Part shown: positions 1 to 8,730 of the stretch, piece after piece
Layout of the letters: the number at the start of each line of letters is the position of its first letter
Numbering within the stretch: the first letter of the stretch is position 1
Notes under the pieces: model-generated
Told to the model about the DNA's origin: nothing
The model's input: only the letters and a program-made list of their open reading frames with translations
Databases searched by the model: none
Program-made: the position numbers and the translations under genes
NCBI GenBank assembly: GCA_938046585.1
Contig: CALIWR010000035.1
Location: forward strand, 14,581 to 78,580
Source: an uncultured Propionibacteriaceae bacterium
Lineage (GTDB): Bacteria; Actinomycetota; Actinomycetes; Propionibacteriales; Propionibacteriaceae
Direction: 5' to 3'
Length of the DNA: 64,000 bases

Positions 1-15
1 CAGATGGACGTACGG

Positions 16-987
16 TCAGGAAGTCGTGCTGTCCTCCCCGACCTTGGGGGTCTCAGGGTCCCGGATCTCATCTGATACCTGGCAGTCAACGGTCTGCTCA
101 CCCTCCCCGTCACGGGGGCTGCCCGGGCTCTGCGATGCAGTGGCAGCCGGGCGCAAGCTGCGCCCGCGGACCTGCCGGGTAAACAGAATCAGAACCGGCA
201 CTAGGTAGACGAACCAGACGACGACCTGCCAGATGGTGGGCTGCAGCTCAAGCTGGAACATGGCCTTCAAGACGATGTAGAGCCAGTAAAGCGGAGAGCT
301 AGGAGCCGGCAGCAGGGTCGAGAGGTTGTAGGCCGTCTGGGTGATACCCGGCAGCAGACTGGCCTCCTGCAGGTCGTGGATGCCGTAGGCGGCCACCCCG
401 GCTGCGACGAAAATCAGGAAGTAGCCGGTAGCGGCGAAGAAACGGTGCATGTTGATGCGTACCGCGCCGCGGTAGATCAACCAACCCAGGATCACCGCGG
501 CGACCAGACCGACAACGACACCGACCGTGGCCTCCACCGGCGAACCGTTCGCCGTGGAGCGGACCGTCGCCCAGATGAACAGGGCCGTCTCCACCCCCTC
601 CCGGCCCACCGAGATGATGGCGATCCACACCAGGCCCCAGCCGGAGGCGTGCGCAGCCAGGCTCTCGTCGATGGAGCCGCGTAGGTCGCCAGAGATCTGA
701 CGGGCGTTGGCCCCCATCCAGAAGATCATCCAGGTGACCATGCCGACGGCGACCAGCGAAAGGATCCCCCCGATCGCCTCCTGCGCCTGGAAGGTCAACG
801 TCTTGGGACCCCAGGTGAGGATGGCCCCCAGCGCAAGCGGGATCAAGACCGCGACACCAACCCCGACCCACAACTTGGGCAGTACGTCGCGGCGGTCAAT
901 CTTGACTAGGTAGGCGACAACGATGCCCACGATGAGCGAGGCCTCCAAGCCTTCTCTCAGGGCGATAAGCAGGTTGGCAAGAAGCAT
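16..987 (-). CDS. efeU: FTR1-family high-affinity iron permease (EfeU-like)
   Basis: This 323-residue membrane protein is the permease of an EfeUOB-type elemental iron importer. Two REGLE-type motifs are visible, LREGLEAS near residue 10 and GREGVETAL near residue 128; in the FTR1 family these glutamate-containing motifs line the iron pathway. About seven hydrophobic segments are seen, followed by a polar C-terminal tail of roughly 50 residues. The start is the ATG preceding LLANLLIALREG, with no other good start upstream. The partner genes efeO and efeB would lie beyond the left edge of the window, so the operon cannot be confirmed. A DtxR/IdeR-like box lies about 38 bases upstream, which fits iron repression. 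Confidence 0.9.
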   Translation of the reverse strand: MLLANLLIALREGLEASLIVGIVVAYLVKIDRRDVLPKLWVGVGVAVLIPLALGAILTWGPKTLTFQAQEAIGGILSLVAVGMVTWMIFWMGANARQISGDLRGSIDESLAAHASGWGLVWIAIISVGREGVETALFIWATVRSTANGSPVEATVGVVVGLVAAVILGWLIYRGAVRINMHRFFAATGYFLIFVAAGVAAYGIHDLQEASLLPGITQTAYNLSTLLPAPSSPLYWLYIVLKAMFQLELQPTIWQVVVWFVYLVPVLILFTRQVRGRSLRPAATASQSPGSPRDGEGEQTVDCQVSDEIRDPETPKVGEDSTTS

Positions 988-1025
988 GGTGTCTTTCGGG
1001 GCGCTGAGGTCCCTGCCTGCGCAGG

Positions 1026-1044
1026 TCAGGTGACCCTTACCTTC
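1026..1044 (-). promoter_or_regulatory. Candidate DtxR/IdeR iron box upstream of efeU
   Basis: Read on the minus strand the site is GAAGGTAAGGGTCACCTGA, an AGGT...ACCT inverted repeat. It matches the generally cited 19-base DtxR/IdeR consensus at 13 of 19 positions by hand. It sits 38 bases upstream of the iron permease start, where a repressor would block transcription. The assignment is an inference from sequence similarity and position. Confidence 0.5.
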
Positions 1045-1105
1045 TCACGGGCGCTGGGCGCGCTTCAAGCCCCGTCCACAGAATGGATAAGAGTGCGGTG
1101 TTCTA

Positions 1106-1171
1106 TTGCCCTCGCATCCGCGAGGGCGGGCCGCGCAGCTATTACCCCCGTCTTCCTCCTCACTGACGAGA
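1106..1171. repeat. 66-bp dispersed repeat, left copy
   Basis: This stretch matches positions 63935-64000 with no gaps and about 61 of 66 identical bases; the differences are confined to a nine-base block at 1136-1144. It begins with a hairpin CCCTCGC-ATCC-GCGAGGG. It lies in the gap between the iron permease start and the end of the mannosyltransferase gene (988-1238), which otherwise contains no convincing gene. The true right end is unknown because the other copy is cut by the window end. Confidence 0.7.
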
Positions 1172-1238
1172 AGATTCTTCAGACGATGGCTGGGCTGGGG
1201 CGTTTCTCGTCGCTCGTCGCCCAGTTCGGGGTGCTGGG

Positions 1239-2912
1239 TTAAGGCTGCTGCGAGGATTGCGGTGTCGGTGCTGGGTCGGGTTTTTCTTCGTCCGGGCAAG
1301 GCGATCCGCCGTCCGGATCGGTCTCAGCCGTACCGTCCGGATCGGCCTGGTCCCCGGTCGTCTTGGCCTGTGCCTGCCGGGCCCGGAACTCACCCAACCA
1401 TTTGTCGTGGCCGCGGTACCAGCGCACGATCTCCACCACCACCAGCACCTGCGCGATCACGCACCCGGTGTCACGGACCCGGGCACCCATCAGAGCCACC
1501 CCGGGCGCAAAGTCGATCGCCCGGCCGGTGACAAAGGCCAGCGACAACCAGGTAGTCCGCCACAACACCAGCACATCCAGTCGGCTACCGGCCGCCAGCG
1601 CCAACGGTGCCCAAGCCAACAGGTCATACCAGGAGAACGAATTCGGGGTGGTCACCAGCCACGAGACGTACAGGATCGCCGAAGTCCGAATCGCGACCGT
1701 GGTCGGGTCGTGCAACGGATCAGTGCCCGGCTCGACCCCCGGCAGCGGCCGCTGCCCGACCAGCCGCGACAGCATCCACGCCACCGCGGCCCATCCGACC
1801 ACGGCGATCACGTTGATGATGATCTTGGCCAGGTTCCAACTCACATGCCGCGACAACAGCCCGAAGACCGGCCCGGCCCACGCCCCGGCATTGACATAGG
1901 TGGTGTTCCGGGAGGCCGAGATCAACGCCTCCGGCTGCCACACCACGTAGCACAGCACCAACGGTACGGCCGCACCGGCCACCATCGCCGCCAGCTTCTT
2001 CGGCTGACGCCAGTAGCCGTGCACCATCGCCAGCCCGTACAGGACCATGTTGACCTTGGTCCCGCCGGCCAGCCCGATCAGCACCCCAGCCAGCGCCGGC
2101 CATCGCCGCATACAGGCAATCGCTGCGATCGCCAGCACCACCGCCAACGACTCGTTGTGCGCCTGCGCCACCACCGCCCAGATCATGGCCGGGTTGACCA
2201 GGGTAAACAGCGCCGCACGGGTCTGCAGCAGCGGATTACCCCGGGCCATCCGGACCACAATCAGCCCGATCCCGATCATCGGCAGCAGCGACAACACCTG
2301 CAGCCAGAACACGACATCATGCATGCTGGCGCCGCCCAGATAGTTCGCCAGCAACTGGCTACCGGACACGATCGGCCCGTACACCGTGGGCGTGTCCACC
2401 CACGGCGCCTCCACCCAGCGCACCACCGGGTCGTACTGGGAACGCAGGATCTCGCCCACGGTGATCTCGTACGGGTCACGCCCCAACACCTGCAGCCGCC
2501 CGTACGAGGCGTACATCAACACATCAGCCGAGGTCATCGGAGGTACCAGCGCAGTAATCGTGTTCAGCCCGACCCCCAACGCCATCAGCCGCCCGATCCG
2601 CGGACGCCACCCATCCAGGGTGGCCCGGGTCAGAATCCACATCCCGACCGCGCCCAGCGAGATAGCCACGTACAGCCCGATCACCGAAACCCAATCGTTC
2701 GGGTTGGTGTTCCACCCGGTGACCGCGTACCAGGGCGGCAGCGGGCTGCTGCGCGGCCCCAACGACAAGGTCACCGCCGACGGTCCTAGAAAACCGAACA
2801 GGACGATGCCAAGCGTGGACACCACCACTAAGCCCAAACCCCAGCGATGGTCGCGGTGCCATACCTCCGGCTCGTACAGGCGGGCCGGGCGCAGCCCGAT
2901 CCGCTGCCTCAT
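1239..2912 (-). CDS. GT-C fold polyprenol-phosphate mannosyltransferase (MptB-like)
   Basis: The 557-residue protein has about 12 membrane segments and an early acidic motif in a luminal loop (MTSADVLMYASYGR, then GRDPY), the pattern of actinobacterial MptB/MptA-type alpha-1,6-mannosyltransferases that use polyprenol-phosphate-mannose as donor. Its C-terminus (last 45 residues) is polar and rich in Asp, Pro and Gln. The ATG start overlaps the mycP stop by four bases (ATGA), and mycP in turn follows eccC, so it is the last gene of an ESX operon. A role in glycosylating secreted or envelope molecules together with the secretion system is inference; the sequence only shows translational coupling. 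The family call is firm, the exact acceptor unknown. Confidence 0.7.
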   Translation of the reverse strand: MRQRIGLRPARLYEPEVWHRDHRWGLGLVVVSTLGIVLFGFLGPSAVTLSLGPRSSPLPPWYAVTGWNTNPNDWVSVIGLYVAISLGAVGMWILTRATLDGWRPRIGRLMALGVGLNTITALVPPMTSADVLMYASYGRLQVLGRDPYEITVGEILRSQYDPVVRWVEAPWVDTPTVYGPIVSGSQLLANYLGGASMHDVVFWLQVLSLLPMIGIGLIVVRMARGNPLLQTRAALFTLVNPAMIWAVVAQAHNESLAVVLAIAAIACMRRWPALAGVLIGLAGGTKVNMVLYGLAMVHGYWRQPKKLAAMVAGAAVPLVLCYVVWQPEALISASRNTTYVNAGAWAGPVFGLLSRHVSWNLAKIIINVIAVVGWAAVAWMLSRLVGQRPLPGVEPGTDPLHDPTTVAIRTSAILYVSWLVTTPNSFSWYDLLAWAPLALAAGSRLDVLVLWRTTWLSLAFVTGRAIDFAPGVALMGARVRDTGCVIAQVLVVVEIVRWYRGHDKWLGEFRARQAQAKTTGDQADPDGTAETDPDGGSPCPDEEKPDPAPTPQSSQQP

Positions 2913-4249
2913 CCGTCCTCGTCGGGACGGGCCGGGCGGTAGTGCCGCCGCCGCATCGCCGGGATCGCCTCTCTCACCACCAGACCACCCAGCAGCAACA
3001 GCAACGCCCCCGCACCGGCCGACACCGCTATCACCACCGGGAGCGGGTCCCGCGGCGGCGGCACCGGCAGCGGCCCGGCAGTGACCGGCGGCGCAGGCGC
3101 AGGCGGGGTGCGCTGGGTCTTCGGGAAAGGCCCGAAGACCGCGCCCCGCGGGTTCACCGTCCCGTACCCCAACTGCGCATCCGGTACCGCGCCGGGCGGC
3201 CGGTCGGCGGTCTGCTGCAGCCGCTGCTTCACCTCGGCCGGGGTGAGGTTCTTCCCCTCCGCCCGCGCCTGCTGCAACATCAGGGCCACTACCCCGCTCA
3301 CCATCGGGGTCGCGTACGAGGTCCCGTCGCCTTCACCCCACCCTTGCCGGTTTTGGAAGTACTCGGCCGGGTCCTGGTTGGGGTTGGCCCGTGGATGGGA
3401 CCACTGCAACAGGGTCACCTTCTCGCCCGGCGCGGCGACGCTGACCTCCATCCGGGGGTCGGCCTGGGAGGAGGGGGCAGCGGCCCCACCCTTGGTGGTC
3501 ATCCCGACCGCAATCACCCCTTCGTAGGCGGCCGGGTAGGAAGGGCCAGCCTTGAAACCACCGTTGCCGGCGGCCGCGACCACCACGATCCCACTCTTGA
3601 TCGCCCGGGTGATGGCGACCTTCATAGCGGGGTGGTCGGCGCCGGATTGGCTGATGTTGATGATGTCGAACTTCTGACTGATCGCGTAGTCGAGCGCACG
3701 CACCATCGCATCATGGTTCTCGTTGCCCTGGGTCCCTTTCAAGGCCCGCAACACCGTCACATGGGCTGCCGGGGCCATCCCGCCCATATTCCAACCGCCA
3801 ACATGCTGACCGTTGATATAGCCCACCACCGCGGTCGCATGGCTGCAGTCCATGCCCCGTTGCAGGATCTCGTTGTCGTCGCCGACGAAGTCGATCATGT
3901 CCCACTTCGGCAGCATCTCGTCGGACTGCCCGGCAGCCCCCGGCGGCAAGCTGAGCACCGGCGAGACGTTGATCTGGGCTCCAGTGTCAATCACCGCGAC
4001 CTTGATCCCAGCGCCCCGGATCGGACGCTGTTTGGCGTCGCGCTGCGACCACACCTCATCAGCCTTCAACCGCTCATTAGCCCAGGACGGCTGGACCGGG
4101 CCTATCTGCACGTTCTGCCCAGCCTGGCAGAACTTGCTATCCAGCGGGGAACCGATGGTGGCCCGCGCCGGTACGGCGGACAGCGGCTGCGCGATCAGGA
4201 TCACCCCCACCGCCGCAGCGGTCAATGCTCGGCCGATCGGGTGCCGCAT
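2909..4249 (-). CDS. mycP: Mycosin, subtilisin-like protease of the ESX system
   Basis: This is the membrane-anchored S8 serine protease of a type VIIa secretion system. The chosen ATG (MRHPIGRAL) follows a strong GAGGAGG ribosome site and starts a signal peptide ending near PARA. The triad is visible: Asp in AVIDTG (about residue 88), His in CSHATAVVG (137) and Ser in GTSYATPMVSG (311), with the oxyanion Asn in AAGNGG. A Pro-rich linker leads to one C-terminal membrane helix and a short basic tail. A GTG at 4282 overlapping the eccC stop is an alternative start. In ESX systems mycosin is needed for complex stability and cleaves some substrates. Confidence 0.92.
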   Translation of the reverse strand: MRHPIGRALTAAAVGVILIAQPLSAVPARATIGSPLDSKFCQAGQNVQIGPVQPSWANERLKADEVWSQRDAKQRPIRGAGIKVAVIDTGAQINVSPVLSLPPGAAGQSDEMLPKWDMIDFVGDDNEILQRGMDCSHATAVVGYINGQHVGGWNMGGMAPAAHVTVLRALKGTQGNENHDAMVRALDYAISQKFDIINISQSGADHPAMKVAITRAIKSGIVVVAAAGNGGFKAGPSYPAAYEGVIAVGMTTKGGAAAPSSQADPRMEVSVAAPGEKVTLLQWSHPRANPNQDPAEYFQNRQGWGEGDGTSYATPMVSGVVALMLQQARAEGKNLTPAEVKQRLQQTADRPPGAVPDAQLGYGTVNPRGAVFGPFPKTQRTPPAPAPPVTAGPLPVPPPRDPLPVVIAVSAGAGALLLLLGGLVVREAIPAMRRRHYRPARPDEDG

Positions 4250-4278
4250 ACCGGTGAGCCTCCTCATGGCTAGGCCTC

Positions 4279-7200
4279 TCACAATTGAGCGGGGGGCAGG
4301 TTCGCCACCTGGGCCAGGACCTGCCCAGCCCGGGTGATTAGCTGACCGCGACCCGGAGGTAGCGGAGTCCCGCGGTAGTTGGACCAGATCGTGCCCTCGT
4401 CCCGGTTGCCGCTCATGATGAAGGCCGGGGCCCCTGAGTCACGCATCCGGCCGATGATCTGGTCACCCACCGAGCGGGCCGCGCCACCGAAACCGCGGGT
4501 GATGATCATATGCAGCCCGATGTCACGGGCCTGGCTGACCAGTTCAGCCATCGGCAACAGGGCATTGCCCTGGGTGGTGGACACCAGCTCATAGTCGTCG
4601 ACGATCACGAACACTTCGGCGCCGCTCCACCAAGACCGATCCCGGTACTGCTGGGTGGTCACATCCGGGCCAGGGACCCGGTTCTGCAACGACCCGGCCA
4701 GCGCCTTGGTGGTCTCGGTGCCGGACTTCTGCGACGGGCAGTACTTGATCAGATACTCCTCCGGCACGAAACCGAGCAGCGAACGCCGATAGTCAAGCAG
4801 CATGAACTTCGCCTGCTTGGGGGAATACCGCTTCAGCAGCCCGTTCAGGATCACCCGCAATGCGGTCGACTTGCCGCATTCCGGAGCGCCCAGGATCACC
4901 ATATGCGGCTCGGCCTTTGGGTCGAACATGACCGGGGCCAGGTCGATCTCGTCGATCGCCCACGGCACATCCTTGCGGTCGTCGTCGTACGCGACCTCCG
5001 GCAGCGCCGTGATCGGCAGATCACCGGGCAACATCCGAACCTCGGCCGCCTTCGGACCATGCCAGGCCGCCTGCATCCGGGTAATCATGGCCCGCTGCCC
5101 GTCAGTGGCGGATTCGGCGTTCTCCACCCCGTCGATCCGGGGCAGACCAGTCAGCATGTGCAGCCCATCACCGGACAGGCCCCGCCCAGGCCGGCCGGCC
5201 GGGACCAGGTCGGCGAGCTTACGGTTGATCTCAGACTCGAATGGGTCACCGAGCTTCAGCTCCACCCGGCTCTGCAACAGGTCCCGGATCCCGAGCCGGA
5301 ACTCCGACCATTTGTTAGCCGAGAGCATCACATGCAGCCCATAACCCAGGCCACGGGCAGCCAGATTGGTGATAATCGGATCTTGGGCGTCGAACTCCTG
5401 CCGCAACGTCATCCAGCCGTCGACGACCAAGAAAACATCCGTCGGGAACCGGTCCGGCTGAATGCTGCCATCACGCCGTCCGCGTCGATAACTACCGATC
5501 CCGTCAATCCCGAGCTCGGCGAACATCAACTCCCGCGCCTGCAGCAGCGAGGTCATCTCGGCGATAGTGCGTCGGACCCGGTCGACGTCGAGCCGGCCAC
5601 AGACCGAGCCGACATGCGGCATGTCACGCATACCGGTCAGCGAGCCACCGCCGAAGTCCAGGCAGTAGAAGCCGACCTCAGCCGGGGTGTGGGTCAGCGC
5701 CAACCCGCTGATCGCGGCCCGCAGACCCATCGACTTGCCTGACTGCGGGCCGCCGACCACGGCCAGGTTGCCGCCGGCGCCGGAATAGTCCAGCCACATC
5801 GGGTCACGGCGCTGCTGACGGGGACGGTCGATCAAGGCGACCGGCCCGGCCAGGGTGCCCTGCATCCGCGGGTCAGCGACCGTCAACCCACGCTGCGGGT
5901 GCTCGATCAGCTCCGACTGCAACAACCCGTCCATGGTGGGCGGGTCATCCAGCGGCGGCAGCCACACCTTGTGAGCCGGCCAGCCGTGCCCGCGGAGCCG
6001 GTTGACCACGATCCCGAGCAGGGTGTCGTCGTCCTCGTCCTCATCCTCGTCGCTAGCCGCGGCAGGTTTCGGCTCTTCTTCCGGCTCCGGTTTCTCCTCG
6101 GGGATCGCCCGGGCCGGTTCCGGTTCGGGCTCCGGCTCGGGCGGCAACACCTGATCCACATGCCGGGCCTCAAAGGCCAACACCGGCGGCACCCACGCCT
6201 TCTTCGTGACCCGGCCCGGCAACGCGCCGCCCTCATCGTCCGGGTCGCTCTCCAACAACGCGGTCGGGCTGCCGTGCCAGGGCCCGGAGACATACGCGGC
6301 CTTGAACCGCACCATGTTGGTGGTATCGAATTTGAGGTAGCCGTTACCGGGCGGGCTCGGCAACTCGTACGCATCGGGCACCCCGATCACCACCCGAGAC
6401 TCGGCCGGTGAGAAGGTCCGCAGCGCAATCCGGTACGAGAGGAAGGTGTCCAGGCCGCGGAGCTTGCTCTCCTCCAGCCGCTGCGAGGCAAGCAGCTGGT
6501 GGACCCCGATCGAACGGCCGATCCGGCCGATCTGGATAAACAGGTCGATGAACTCAGGCCGGGCGGTCAGCAACTCGGAGAACTCGTCGACCACGATGAA
6601 CAGGCTGGGCATCGGGGGAATGTCAGCGCCCTCCTGCCGGGCGACCTCGTACTCCTCGCGGTTCTTGATGTCTTTGTTCTTCAGCATCGCATTGGTCTGG
6701 CTGAGGACCTCCATCCGGCGTTCCATCTCACCGGCGATCGCGTCCTGCATCCGGTCCACCAGGGTGAGCTCACCCTCCAAGTTGGTGATCACCGCCGAGA
6801 CGTGCGGCAGATCGTCCAGACCAGCGAAAGTCGCGCCACCCTTGAAGTCGACCAGCACGTAGTTGAGCTGCTCCGAGGAATGAGTCATCGCCAGCCCGAG
6901 CACCAGGGTCCGCAGGAACTCAGACTTGCCCGAACCGGTGGCGCCGATACACAGGCCGTGCGGGCCCATGCCACCCATCGCGGACTCCTTGATGTCCAAT
7001 TCGACCGGGCGGCCGTCCTCCCCGGAGCCGACCGGGATCCGCAGCCGCTGGTGCATCGGGCGGGGCCGCCACGCCTGACGGATGTCCAAAGTCAACGGAT
7101 CACCAGTGCCCAGCATCGCCGGGTAGTCCTTCGGCGGTTCAAAGACCACCTCGGGGGTGTCCTCGTCCTCGGAAGCGGTCGCCGAGACCGGCATCCGGTA

Positions 7201-8409
7201 CGGGCTGAGCTGACGGGCCAGCATCTCGGCGTACACCATCGGCACCTGGTCCGGCCTGCCGAACGGGGTGGGCGCGATCTGGCCCGACTGCAGTCGCCGG
7301 TACAAGGTGAGCTCGGTCGGGGACACGTCCAGCACCGCTACCCCCGGATCGATCCGACGCGGCCGCTCCCGCAGACCGGTGATCTCGATAGTGCTGGTAG
7401 TGGTGCCCGGAGTGGCGAACATGTCCGCCGAAACCCCCTCGACCCCGTCCACCAGCAGGATCACGTGGGTCGGGTCACCATCGGGCGCGTTCTGACTGCC
7501 CTCGGTGACCTGCGCCAGCTCGGTGACGTCGGTGGCAAACATCCGGACCGGGCCCACCCCATCGCTGCGGGTCGGGTGCTGCAGGTGCGGCAGCCATTTG
7601 GTCCACGACCACAGATGCTCATTGTCCCGAGAGACGGCGACGATCACCCGGACATCGGAGGGAGCGTGCCAGGCCACCACCTGGGAGATCATGGAGTACG
7701 CCAGGCGGCGGCAGGCGTTCAGATCACCCACCAGCGAGAACCGTTTGAAGCCGCGCATGTCGATCATCAGCGGAACGCTCGGCACCACCCGGTGGGTGAG
7801 CATGAACCGCCGTAGCGCACCGGTGGTGAGCGGTTCCAGGTCCTCGATCGGTTTCGACTCCGGCGGCACGATCCGCTTGGCGAACTGCTGGCGGCCGACC
7901 GAGATCCGGACTGCTAGGAAGTCGTCCGCGTCGGTGCGGCGCTCCCACATCCGCCGCTGTCCGGCCAGGCTCCACAGGGTGTCCGGCTCGGGATGGCGCC
8001 AACTCACCGCCTTGCGCTGGTCGTTGGCTGATTTACGGACCTGGCGGCGGGTCTGGCTCAGATAGCGGAAGTAGTCCCGGCGGCGGGCGTCCAACTCCAT
8101 GGCCTGGTCATTGTTGCCCCGTCCCAGCTGGCTGAACATCATGCCCATCATCGACAGGCTCATCAGCCCACCGGCCAACAGGCCCATCGGGCCACGGCCA
8201 CCGGTCATGCCGCCACCGGTCATCATCCCGGAGTACATCATCCCCATGGCGCCCATCCCGGCGATCATCGGCAGGAATCGCAGGACGGCGCCGAATGTCT
8301 GCTGCGCCGCCGGCGGCGGGATCTCCGGTGGAGACTCCAGCAACAGATCCCCACGCGGCATCGGCGGCGGGGTCGCCCGCTTGCCGCGGTTGAACACCAC
8401 AGTCGCCAT
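4279..8409 (-). CDS. eccC: ESX secretion ATPase, fused EccCa-EccCb
   Basis: This 1376-residue FtsK/SpoIIIE-type motor powers type VII secretion. Two N-terminal membrane helices rich in Met and Gly are followed by three ATPase domains with Walker A motifs GATGSGKS (about residue 489), GGPQSGKS (886) and GAPECGKS (1174). The first domain has a canonical Walker B (IVVDEF); the second reads LVVDGW and the third VIVDDY, so the glutamate is lost in these, as is common in EccC. An acidic linker (residues 755-800) separates the first and second domains. The start at 8409 is preceded by GGGGG at seven bases. The gene leads the eccC-mycP-mannosyltransferase operon. Confidence 0.95.
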   Translation of the reverse strand: MATVVFNRGKRATPPPMPRGDLLLESPPEIPPPAAQQTFGAVLRFLPMIAGMGAMGMMYSGMMTGGGMTGGRGPMGLLAGGLMSLSMMGMMFSQLGRGNNDQAMELDARRRDYFRYLSQTRRQVRKSANDQRKAVSWRHPEPDTLWSLAGQRRMWERRTDADDFLAVRISVGRQQFAKRIVPPESKPIEDLEPLTTGALRRFMLTHRVVPSVPLMIDMRGFKRFSLVGDLNACRRLAYSMISQVVAWHAPSDVRVIVAVSRDNEHLWSWTKWLPHLQHPTRSDGVGPVRMFATDVTELAQVTEGSQNAPDGDPTHVILLVDGVEGVSADMFATPGTTTSTIEITGLRERPRRIDPGVAVLDVSPTELTLYRRLQSGQIAPTPFGRPDQVPMVYAEMLARQLSPYRMPVSATASEDEDTPEVVFEPPKDYPAMLGTGDPLTLDIRQAWRPRPMHQRLRIPVGSGEDGRPVELDIKESAMGGMGPHGLCIGATGSGKSEFLRTLVLGLAMTHSSEQLNYVLVDFKGGATFAGLDDLPHVSAVITNLEGELTLVDRMQDAIAGEMERRMEVLSQTNAMLKNKDIKNREEYEVARQEGADIPPMPSLFIVVDEFSELLTARPEFIDLFIQIGRIGRSIGVHQLLASQRLEESKLRGLDTFLSYRIALRTFSPAESRVVIGVPDAYELPSPPGNGYLKFDTTNMVRFKAAYVSGPWHGSPTALLESDPDDEGGALPGRVTKKAWVPPVLAFEARHVDQVLPPEPEPEPEPARAIPEEKPEPEEEPKPAAASDEDEDEDDDTLLGIVVNRLRGHGWPAHKVWLPPLDDPPTMDGLLQSELIEHPQRGLTVADPRMQGTLAGPVALIDRPRQQRRDPMWLDYSGAGGNLAVVGGPQSGKSMGLRAAISGLALTHTPAEVGFYCLDFGGGSLTGMRDMPHVGSVCGRLDVDRVRRTIAEMTSLLQARELMFAELGIDGIGSYRRGRRDGSIQPDRFPTDVFLVVDGWMTLRQEFDAQDPIITNLAARGLGYGLHVMLSANKWSEFRLGIRDLLQSRVELKLGDPFESEINRKLADLVPAGRPGRGLSGDGLHMLTGLPRIDGVENAESATDGQRAMITRMQAAWHGPKAAEVRMLPGDLPITALPEVAYDDDRKDVPWAIDEIDLAPVMFDPKAEPHMVILGAPECGKSTALRVILNGLLKRYSPKQAKFMLLDYRRSLLGFVPEEYLIKYCPSQKSGTETTKALAGSLQNRVPGPDVTTQQYRDRSWWSGAEVFVIVDDYELVSTTQGNALLPMAELVSQARDIGLHMIITRGFGGAARSVGDQIIGRMRDSGAPAFIMSGNRDEGTIWSNYRGTPLPPGRGQLITRAGQVLAQVANLPPAQL

Positions 8410-8433
8410 CAGCACACCCCCTGCACAGGTCAG

Positions 8434-8439
8434 ACTCTA
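8434..8439 (-). promoter_or_regulatory. Candidate -10 element of the eccC operon
   Basis: On the minus strand TAGAGT (TANNNT pattern) lies 25 bases upstream of the eccC start, with no obvious -35. The 315-base gap from 8416 to 8730 separates the divergent eccC and eccD genes and otherwise shows nothing I would call a gene. Confidence 0.3.
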
Positions 8440-8717
8440 GGATTCCCGGCCGGATCGTCATCCGCACCATGGGGCAGCCTAGTCGTGGACGGTGGCGACA
8501 TGCGCAGACGGCAGACAGAGAGCCGGCGACGGCGCTTATCACACCACTGCTGCTGTGGCGGATGCCCAACGAACGCTGGCTGCGGACGCGTCGGCTGGAG
8601 CCACGCCCGGTGACCACCGCCGTACCCTCGCCTCCGCTCAGGCGGACCGGGTCGCTGATCCTCCCGTCTACCTCACACCGAGAAAGACTTTCTGGTCGTA
8701 CCGGCACCGGTACCCGA

Positions 8718-8723
8718 TAGGCT
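8718..8723 (+). promoter_or_regulatory. Candidate -10 element of eccD, suggesting a leaderless transcript
   Basis: TAGGCT ends seven bases before the GTG start of eccD. No ribosome site is present between them, so transcription could begin at or next to the start codon, a common arrangement in actinobacteria. Confidence 0.4.
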
Positions 8724-8730
8724 GCCAAAC

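Noticed and set aside
1045..1299. Small minus-strand frame across the 66-bp repeat
   Set aside because: It overlaps the end of the mannosyltransferase gene, has no ribosome site and its sequence is repeat-derived.
1257..2789. Long Arg/Pro/His-rich frames antisense to the mannosyltransferase and other genes
   Set aside because: These are the usual mirror frames of high-GC genes; their residue composition is not protein-like.
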